This document shows positions 11,304 to 18,152 of a DNA stretch of 20,587 nucleotides, piece by piece. The translations under genes and the position numbers were made by a program. This DNA is from Gracilaria gracilis (Eukaryota > Rhodophyta > Florideophyceae > Gracilariales > Gracilariaceae). The stretch is taken from NCBI GenBank assembly GCA_030374805.1, contig JARGSG010000159.1, positions 1-20,587 of the forward strand, written 5' to 3'. The notes beneath the pieces were generated by a model. The model ran no database searches, was not told the DNA's origin, and saw only the letters and a list, made by a program, of their open reading frames with translations. Positions within the stretch are counted from its first letter, which is position 1. Each line of letters starts with the position of its first letter.

Positions 11304-12392
11304 TCAGGTTGACTTCAGGTCACCGCCGGCTGAGGCCTTCTTCAGACGATTCATGACAGCCTCGCCGATGCCATCCACCACATTTGTAGGGGGAACAGCA
11401 ACAATAATATCAACATGCGCAACGGCATTGTCGCCCTCTCCATCGAATGCCCGCAAGGCGCCATAGAGCTCTCTTGCGTAGCTTTCGGTATTATCTCGTT
11501 TTCCACACGGGACGATTGCGATGCGTTCCATGTTTCGAAATCGTGCGCATATTGATTCGTCCGCCAGCAGACCGACTCGCTTTCCCTGCCCCAAGAGCGA
11601 CGATATCTGTTCCGAAACCTTGTTCGAAATCAGACGCATCGGTGGCTTCGGCGCGTAATGTCGGTACGTCATACCTGGCGCTTTGGGTTTCTCCGAAGAA
11701 TACTTTGCCCGCGCAAACGCTACGCCGCTTACTTTTTCAAGTTGGGCGATTGAAACAGCCCCCGGTCCCAAGACGGTGGGCGAAATTGGGTCATTCAAGT
11801 CAACGACGGTGCTCTCCAGGCCACACTGATCCGCTTGTAGCTTTCCACCGTCAACCACTCCAAAGATTCTTCCGGAAAGATCTTGTAGAACGTGTCGTGC
11901 AGAGGTTGGGCTCGGACGTCCAGAAAGATTGGCGCTCGGAGCAGCGACAGGAACAGCAGCCTTTGACAATAATGCGGGAGCCACAGGGTGCTTGGGTATT
12001 CGAAGCGCTACTGAAGGTAAAACAGCCGTTACTGCAGCGGCAAGGCGTGCATGTCGTGAGAGCGGCAGAACCATCGTAAGAGGGCCAGGCCAGAACGAAG
12101 ATGCGAGTCGCAACGTAATCGGAGGCAGGGGGGGTGTGAGACAGTGGTAAGAGATGTCGTTCAACGAAGATACGTGCACGATTAACGGATTGTCAGAAGG
12201 TCTCCCCTTCGCTTCAAAAATAGCATTGACGGACGTCGAGTTCAAAGCGTTGGCACCGAGTCCGTAGACAGTCTCTGTTGGAAAGGCTACCAGTTGACCG
12301 GAACGCAGAGCTGTGGCCGCTTGCGTTACGTCCAGCTCACTGGAGCCAGAAAAGATGTGGGGGGCTGACGAAGTTGTGGGCATAGTAGGCAT
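11304..12392 (-). CDS. SUA5: Threonylcarbamoyl-AMP synthase (SUA5/YrdC family)
   Basis: This complete 362-aa frame runs from ATG to TGA. The enzyme makes threonylcarbamoyl-AMP from threonine, bicarbonate and ATP, the first step of the t6A37 modification in ANN-decoding tRNAs. The YrdC domain covers about residues 20-210: [13 protein letters not shown] at 37-49, the KGRP nucleotide/substrate loop at 62-65, a PLIVH strand, WPGPLT at 101-106, PSANLSG at 152-158, and STVVD at 194-198. [10 protein letters not shown] at 239-248 is the typical linker into the C-terminal SUA5 domain, which continues to about residue 350. The length matches two-domain Sua5 proteins, and key motifs look intact. No clear organelle-targeting peptide is visible. 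It lies 140 bp downstream of the MetH remnant on the same strand. As transposon cargo it is remarkable for being undamaged. Confidence 0.93.
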   Translation of the reverse strand: MPTMPTTSSAPHIFSGSSELDVTQAATALRSGQLVAFPTETVYGLGANALNSTSVNAIFEAKGRPSDNPLIVHVSSLNDISYHCLTPPLPPITLRLASSFWPGPLTMVLPLSRHARLAAAVTAVLPSVALRIPKHPVAPALLSKAAVPVAAPSANLSGRPSPTSARHVLQDLSGRIFGVVDGGKLQADQCGLESTVVDLNDPISPTVLGPGAVSIAQLEKVSGVAFARAKYSSEKPKAPGMTYRHYAPKPPMRLISNKVSEQISSLLGQGKRVGLLADESICARFRNMERIAIVPCGKRDNTESYARELYGALRAFDGEGDNAVAHVDIIVAVPPTNVVDGIGEAVMNRLKKASAGGDLKST

Positions 12393-12532
12393 GGTGAGGG
12401 GAAGAACGCAGACTGAATGCGTGCCTCACGAGGAACGACGGCGGATAAAGAGCGCTTATGCTCGTTGATCTTCTGAGCATAGCTCTAACAGACGTCGCGT
12501 GTGTGATGTTGCTGAAAAGTCCTGATAGCTTT

Positions 12533-15404
12533 CTATCTACCGTTGCATTGTACTGAGGGCAGCAGCTCTCAGTCTTAGCGGTATTCCATCCCTTGCGCTT
12601 TTCACCATAGTCTGTCGCCTGCTCCTTAGTGACCTTCCCAACAGCGAAGTATTGTGACTTCTGATGCGCAAAATACAGGCCCGAAACAGCTGCAGCAGGA
12701 AGCATGGCGAGACTTTCTGTCAGTCTTAAATCAGCGCTTACTTCGGCGTCAAGCAGATTCCACATGGCAAGCTTCTCAGTGTGATCAGGTTGGGACGGAT
12801 AACCTGGAGCCGGGCGAATACCCTCATAGCGGATCTTGATAAGGTCCTCTGTGGATAACTTCTCATTGCCCTTAGTGTAGCCCCAAAACTAAGTCTTGTT
12901 TCTCACGTCTTCGTGGAGCTTTTCGGCGAATGCTTCAGCAAGACGATCTGCGAGGGCTTCGCACATGATCACACGATAATCGTCCAATGCTTCCTTATAC
13001 TTGGCAATAAGATCTTCAGCTCCAAAAATGCCGACAGCAAACATTCCAATGTAATCCTTCAATCCGGTTTTCTTCGGTGCAATGAAATCAGCCATAGCCA
13101 AGTATGGTGTCTCATCATCCTCTTTCTTGGCTTGGTGACGCAGAGTGCGATATGTTTCGGCTGCATTCGCTCTGATATCATCGTCCTCTGGTGCGTAAAC
13201 TTCGATATCGTCGTGATTGACAGTGTTAGCCGGGAAGAAACCCAAAACTCCATTTGCGGTCAGCTTTTTGTTCTCTACATAATCACCGAGAATAGCTCGC
13301 GCCTCATCGTGAAGCTTCTTTGCTTCGGCTCCAACTGTTTCATCTTTAAATATCTTCGGATATCCTCTGTTTGCATACTTTCCCCTTAGCTGCCATGTCT
13401 GAAAGAATGGGTTCCAGTCAATATAGGGCAAAAGCTCTTCCAGAGGATACTCTCGCAACACCTCAACACTCAAGAACCCAGGCCTACAAGCAGGCGGTTC
13501 AGAACCAGTGAAGTCGATCTTCCGTTTATGCTCCCGGGCCTGCTTCAGATCAACATACTTTCGTTCTTCAAGTCCTGCATAATGTTCTTCACGAAGCTCT
13601 TCGTACTTCTCGGCAACATCTTCAATGAAATCCTCGTTGTTGTTCTCATCAAGCAAAGATGAAACCACAGTCACTGCTCGAGATGCATCCAGGGCATGAA
13701 CTGTAGGAGCGTTGTAACGAGGTGCGACCTTGACCGCAGTGTGCATCTTAGAAGTGGTTGCTCCGCTAATGAGTAGAGGAATCTTCATCTTTTCTTTCTC
13801 TAGCCTGGCGGCGACGTAAACCATTTCGTCGAGGGAAGGGGTAATCAATCCAGAAAGACCAATGACGTTGGCTTTGTGCCCCCTCGCAGCGTCAATAATC
13901 TTATCGCAGGGGCACATGACTCCGAGATCTACAACCTTGTATTTGTTGCAACCCAGCACAACCGCCACGATGTTCTTTCCAATGTCATGTACGTCTCCCT
14001 TCACAGTTGCAATTACCATCGTACCGGCATACATATCGTCTTCTGTGGCAGTTTCTCCTCTCGCTTGGGCCTCGGCAATTTTCGCTTCTTTCTCCGCCTC
14101 CATGTATGGGATTAAAACAGCTACAGCCTTTTTCATTACTCGAGCAGATTTGATGACTTGTGGCAAAAACATCTTTCCAGCACCGAATAGGTCGCCAACT
14201 ATGTTCATACCGTCCATTAGAGGACCTTCAATGACGTCCAGAGGTTTGTCCGCGGCCTGGCGAGCTTCTTCAACATCCCCGAGAACAAACTCATCAATAC
14301 CCTTCACAAGAGCGTGTGAAAGTCTTTCCTTCACCTGCAGTGAACGCCATTTGTTTTTGTCTGCATCAGTACCACCACCGAGGGAACTCTTCTTGTCCAT
14401 GTTGAGCGAGAATTCTAGAAGATTCTCTGTGGCTTCAGAAGAACGATTAAGGAGAAAATCTTCAATGAGATTCAATAGCTTCTCAGGGATGTCCAAATAG
14501 ACGGGGATAACACCTGCGTTGACGATACCCATATCCATCCCATTCGTGATACCATAGTACAAGAAAGCTGAGTGCATTGCTTCTCGAAGGGCATTGTTTC
14601 CACGGAACGAAAAGGAAATGTTAGAAACACCACCCGAAATGTGGCAGTGAGGCAAAGTTTCTTTGATTAACTTCGTGGCCTCGAAGAAATCTTTCGCGTA
14701 GTTGTTATGCTCCTCGATACCAGTGTCAACCGTAAGGATATTCGGATCGAAAATAATGTCATTTGGATTGAACTTGACGTCTTCTACCAGGATCTTATAC
14801 GCCCTAGCACAAATCCTAACTCTGTCATCACGACTCGCTGCTTGACCTTCCTCATCAAAACCCATGACAACGACCGCGGCTCCGTATCGCTTCGCGAGCT
14901 TAGCATGTCTCATAAATTCGTCCACGCCTACCTTGAGAGAAATAGAGTTGACAATACACTTGCCCTGTATACACTGAAGACCCTGTTCAACGACATCAAA
15001 CTTTGAGGAATCAATCATAAAGGGAACTTTGGCAACATCAGGTTCGGTGGCCAGAAGATTGCAGAACTTTCTCATCACAGCATGAGAGTCAATCAGGCCC
15101 TCATCAAAATTGATATCCAGAACCTGAGCTCCATTTTCAACCTGCTTCAACGCGATCTCTTGCATTTTCTCGTAATTTCCAGCCAAACTTGCTTCTTGAA
15201 GAACATAGAACCAGCAACTTTACACCTCTCGCCAACATTGACAAACCGAACGAGACCTGGGTCTAACACAAACTGGTCCAAACCTGAGAGTCTCATCATG
15301 TTCGGAAGGGGTTTCGGTGGTGCCTTCGGCGCAACCTTGCTAAAGGCCTCGACAATGGACTTAATATGAGCAGGGGTGGAACCGCAGCATCCTCCCACAA
15401 TGTT
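12533..15404 (-). pseudogene. Methionine synthase (cobalamin-dependent, MetH) remnant
   Basis: MetH transfers methyl from methyltetrahydrofolate through cobalamin to homocysteine. Recognisable sequence starts with NIVGGCCGSTPAHI, the last zinc-binding part of the homocysteine domain; the rest of that roughly 330-aa domain is missing. The folate domain follows ([25 protein letters not shown]), then the cobalamin cap and the cobalamin domain with DVHDIG (the His is the lower axial ligand) and GLSGLITPS. The usual GGATTS motif reads SGATTS. The activation domain follows with [12 protein letters not shown] one-base frameshift lies near 15187-15195. TAG at 12889-12891 with about two extra codons interrupts the activation domain, after which the same frame continues through [14 protein letters not shown] and RLTESLAM. 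The end is unclear: a further frame change near 12560 would give a short tail ending at 12533. With these lesions it is very unlikely to encode an active enzyme. Confidence 0.88.
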
Positions 15405-15424
15405 GCAAAGACGATCCCTGGAGT
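15405..15424 (-). other. Junction between SMC2 and MetH sequences
   Basis: On the minus strand, SMC2-like sequence is recognisable down to KKKAIIEED (ending at 15425). MetH-like sequence begins at NIVGG (15404). The change of gene therefore falls in about 20 bp. The SMC2 frame runs through MetH DNA out of frame (to 15296), so this is not an in-frame fusion. It looks like an end-joining or template-switch breakpoint, as expected of captured fragments. Confidence 0.75.
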
Positions 15425-16561
15425 GTCTTCCTCGATAATTGCCTTCTTCTTCAACAATCCTCTGTTTTCCTCCTTTGCTGTTTCGAACATGTGCATAGCC
15501 TTCTTGTTTATCTTCTTTGAGAGGCTTTTTTGTCGACGCTCAAGGTTTTCTAGAGTACTGGAGTTTGATGCGAGCTTTGAATCCGAGAATTCATATTCTG
15601 AGCCCTCAGCTCCAAACTCACCTTTCTCCTCGGAGATCCATGCAAAACTCGCATCCAGTTCTTCAACCAGTTTCTTCGCACTTGTTTCACCTCGTTCAGA
15701 CTCCTTCACCCTGCGCGTTAACCGTGCCGCTTCGAGATTGAGTGCTTCAATCTTTTCTGAAAGTTCTTCAGTGTTCTGTCGAGCAGTCCATATGGATTTG
15801 TTCGAGCTGGCCATTCGGTCTTTCTCCTTCTGCAGCTCCTCTTTAGCATCCTCAAAAGTAGAACTGATGTCGAAAGCCTTAGCCTCCAGAGTTTGAACTT
15901 CTTTGCTGAGTTTTTCCAAAGACGGACGGAGATTATTTATGAGCTGCTTCTTAAGTCTGTCGACCTCCTCCTCTGTTGCTTCAAATTCAACGAGGAGACG
16001 TGAATTCTCGTCCTTGGTGCCCTGGAGGGCGGCTACGGCTTTCTCGAACGAGCCAAGAATGGTCGCAAGAGCTGCTTCGGCTTCTTTCTTCTCCCTTTCT
16101 ATTGCACTTTCCCTGTTTTGAGTTCCAGCTCTTGGGCCTTATTACAGTTCTCTCGGAGACATTCTTTTGCCTTTGTGAGGGCGGAGGGTATCTATGCAAC
16201 TCGTATTCTCAAAAAACTCCACCTCCTTCATAATTCTTCCCGTTGAAGTCTCTTCCAGTTGCTGCTCAAGTAGTTTAGCTTCATCTCCGCGAACTTGAAC
16301 TGTTGTCTGAAGCTGACGATATCTACTTGCTCGCTCATGGACCATGTCTACGCGTTTTTGGAGCCGGGCAACATTCCCACGATGAATTTCCAATTCAGAT
16401 TCCGCTTGAGATAGATTGGTTAGCAGATCCAAGACCGACGATCGGGACTGCGTTGAAGAACCACCGGATGCTGTACCGGAGGGATCATAACTTTCTCCGT
16501 CTAGCGTCACAGTTCTCGCCCTTGGAGCGTCGCGGACTAACGACGATGTAGTTCGCCTCAA
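15425..16561 (-). pseudogene. Condensin subunit SMC2 remnant (half hinge plus distal coiled coil)
   Basis: SMC2 is the nuclear ATPase arm of condensin. The fragment opens with ARTVTLDGESYDPSGTASGG, the SMC2 hinge signature. It then runs through a long coiled coil (LEIHRGNVARLQKRVDMV, later KLSKEVQTLEAK). Near its end DASFAWISEEKGEFG and KINKKAMHMFETAKEENRGL match the conserved distal part of SMC2, just before the C-terminal head. Missing are the N-terminal ATPase head, the first coil, the first half of the hinge, and the C-terminal head with signature and Walker B motifs. The frame changes at least twice: once near 16170-16200, and again near 16110 at GGGAAAG. After the second change it continues as ATILGSFEKAVAALQGTKDE into the later coil. 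No in-frame start codon is present. A partial, broken copy with no ATPase is not functional. Confidence 0.87.
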
Positions 16562-16714
16562 ACAATGATAAGAGGGGGTGAAGAAAATGAAGACTGACGA
16601 GTAGGAATTGTAGAAATGCCTTCAATTATCGCGCTTTCACTTTACAAAACCGTTTTCGTTCTTCGCAAGTATTTCATTCGCAAAGAAAAGGCGGAAACAA
16701 AACCGACACGCTTG

Positions 16715-17684
16715 TTACTTAATAGTCATCGTCTTATCTCCAATCTAAAACAATAAACCTGATTGTAAGTAGGATATGATGCTTTGCTGAAGAAAGAGGA
16801 TTTGAACTTACTGAAATTAGAAGAGATTCTTCCACATTGTAGAAACGACCCCAAGTTTCGGGGTACCTGATTGCAAGATTCCAGACCCCGAACAGGTACA
16901 CTTTGCGAAGCTGGGTCTGTACACGTCCGCGGTAAATACTTAACGTTGTACTTGATATGTTTTCAAGAATAATGTAATTGACAGCCTTCGATAATTCCAC
17001 ATAACAATACCGAACGATCTTGTGACGAATACAAAAGAGTTTAACCAATTCATTGCACGCAAACGCATTTCCCGCAAGACACGAAATATTTTCGACCTTC
17101 ACATACTCTTCGAGCAAACAAAGCATCTGCTCTTCAAAGATATTATAAGTAACTTCTTCATAAAATACCGTAAGGGATCCCATATACACAACATACTTTC
17201 CATCGCGGTCAACGTCAGCAACAAAACTCAGCACCACTTTTCCTCCAATCAGATACAAACAATGTATATAGATTCTAATGAAATGATCGAGACGTGGTTC
17301 TGTCACTCGGCGTATGTGCTTCACAAAGTTACCGTGCAATCGCTGATGATAGTCCTGAATGATGCTGAAAATCTTTAGCGTGGTCAATTCGTGGTCTCCA
17401 AACCATGGATATGATTTCACAGTTCTACGAAAAATCGACTGGAAGATTGGTTGATCTACATCAAATGGTAATGCGTTCACCCACATAAATCTGGCGATTG
17501 CGTTACATAGTTTCTGGTAAAGTTCTGTGGAGTACGGTTTGTTGCCTTCTTTAAGTATGTCAATCAGAGGATCAGTAAACGGATTTGGTTCAAATAATGG
17601 AGAGAAGCTTAGCAATTGAGGTTGTTAGTCGTACATTGTAGTCAAAAAGTTGGTTTGTTTTAGTACGTACTTGAATTCACCCAT
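16715..17684 (-). CDS. Unrecognised 3-exon gene, about 279 aa
   Basis: I do not recognise this protein family. The uninterrupted part (17607-16812) lacks an ATG at its start. The gene becomes complete if two short introns are removed. Exon 1 is only 14 nt (17684-17671, ATGGGTGAATTCAA) and exon 2 is 796 nt. Exon 3 (16744-16715) adds IGDKTMTIK and ends in TAA. Both joins keep the frame. The product begins MGEFNFSPLFEPNPF; it is rich in aromatic and hydrophobic residues and looks globular and helical, with no obvious zinc finger, coiled coil or signal peptide. Codon use is more AT-rich than in its neighbours. It reads inward from the right end of the element, opposite to the transposase, so it could be a second transposon protein or another captured host gene. 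The 3' end is less certain than the 5' end. Confidence 0.6.
16745..16811 (-). other. Predicted intron 2 (67 nt) of the unrecognised gene
   Basis: On the minus strand the intron begins GTAAGT directly after a TCA codon and ends in TTGTTTTAG. It lies between codons and removal keeps the frame. An alternative acceptor at ATCAG 14 nt upstream would give a different short tail. Without splicing the frame runs to a stop near 16734. Confidence 0.55.
17608..17670 (-). other. Predicted intron 1 (63 nt) of the unrecognised gene
   Basis: On the minus strand the intron begins GTACGT, contains a yeast-like branch point GACTAAC about 20 nt before the end, and finishes GCTAAG. Removing it joins ATGGGTGAATTCAA to CTTCTCTCC in frame and supplies the missing start codon. 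Confidence 0.65.
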
Positions 17685-17844
17685 GATGGGGACGTGATAA
17701 GCGTGGCTGGAATTCGATCGTCACAATTGAGACCTTCTCTTTGAGAGCAAGTGCAGATAGTACCACTCCCGCTGATATGTCATATAACGCGATTCGTAGT
17801 GTTGTATCAGCGATAATTGTCATAGCGTGTCTCATATCTCTGAG

Positions 17845-17864
17845 TACGGCCCGTAAGGGCCGTA
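17845..17864. repeat. Short perfect hairpin
   Basis: TACGGCCC, a GTAA loop, then GGGCCGTA form a perfect 8-bp stem. It lies about 280 bp from the right end. Its role is unknown; chance or a structural element of the transposon end are both possible. Confidence 0.5.
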
Positions 17865-18092
17865 AATAATGTTGTATGACGTGTTACACGCTGCCTAGTG
17901 TACAGCACTACGCTTAGGTGTGTCAGGAAGGGTGACAGAAGAACTGACAAGAGCTGTCTATGGCTTGAAAGCGTCTCTGTGAATTGCATGAGTGCAAAAG
18001 AATATGCATTGAAAATGCCTATTAGTTGAACACGTGTTCTAGTATCCACCTAAGTTTAATCAAGTTAGGGCTATCAAGCGAACGTGCCCTTG

Positions 18093-18110
18093 TGGAGGAA
18101 ATTTCCTCCA
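18093..18110. promoter_or_regulatory. 18-bp perfect palindrome beside the right terminal repeat
   Basis: TGGAGGAAATTTCCTCCA is a perfect palindrome directly next to the right terminal repeat (18111). Its core GGAAATTTCC is a form of the GGAAAnTTTCC motif found in both terminal repeats and at 6410-6422. A transposase-binding site is a reasonable inference. Confidence 0.5.
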
Positions 18111-18144
18111 GGACGAGGAAAGTTTCCATTTTCCGGTTTCGTGG
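18111..18144. repeat. Right terminal inverted repeat (34 bp)
   Basis: Read on the minus strand from 18144, it begins CCACG, has 8 diverged bases, then the same 21 bp as 6366-6386, including GGAAACTTTCCTCGTCC. It pairs with 6353-6386 without gaps. Confidence 0.9.
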
Positions 18145-18152
18145 CACTCCAC
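18145..18152. repeat. Right target-site duplication (8 bp)
   Basis: CACTCCAC repeats 6345-6352 exactly and is part of the satellite core. After it the satellite continues with CCTACATTCC, the bases that should have followed the left copy. Confidence 0.9.

Larger units (their letters stand above)
17685..18110. other. Right subterminal region of the transposon
   Basis: No supported gene lies here; an 80-codon frame at 17807-18049 starts at GTG and resembles nothing. The region holds a hairpin (17845-17864), a 12-bp palindrome GAACACGTGTTC (18028-18039) and an 18-bp palindrome (18093-18110). It probably includes the promoter of the spliced gene reading left, and transposase-binding sites. Confidence 0.55.
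6353..18144. mobile_element. Large hAT-type DNA transposon with captured host gene sequences
   Basis: The 11,792-bp island starts and ends with matching inverted termini (6353-6386 and 18111-18144). It is flanked by a perfect 8-bp direct repeat, encodes an intact hAT transposase, and interrupts a satellite array that resumes in register. These are the structural hallmarks of a hAT insertion. The size is unusual, since autonomous hAT elements are typically a few kilobases. The extra length consists of an Enhancer-of-polycomb-like fragment, a complete SUA5 gene, a MetH remnant, an SMC2 remnant and one unrecognised spliced gene. The termini begin CCACG rather than the CAGGG or TAGGG style common in hATs, so the family may be divergent. 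Alternatives are a smaller hAT with nested later insertions, or a MULE-like element beside an unrelated transposase. The shared ends and the 8-bp duplication favour one hAT unit. Confidence 0.85.

Noticed and set aside
12889..12906. GTGAGAAACAAGACTTAG as an 18-nt mini-intron that would remove the in-frame stop in MetH
   Set aside because: Removal would delete the conserved VR residues before FWGY. The two introns predicted here are 63 and 67 nt, so an 18-nt intron is unlikely.
15296..15919. An in-frame SMC2-MetH fusion protein
   Set aside because: The SMC2 frame passes through the MetH segment in the wrong frame and ends at 15296, and MetH is itself frameshifted.
17807..18049. 80-codon minus-strand open frame near the right end
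   Set aside because: GTG start, no recognisable motif, and overlap with the palindromic terminal region.
6353..18144. MULE-type element with a 9-bp duplication instead of hAT
   Set aside because: The direct repeat can be extended by one or two bases, but then the two ends no longer begin alike. The encoded transposase is clearly hAT and no MULE transposase is present.
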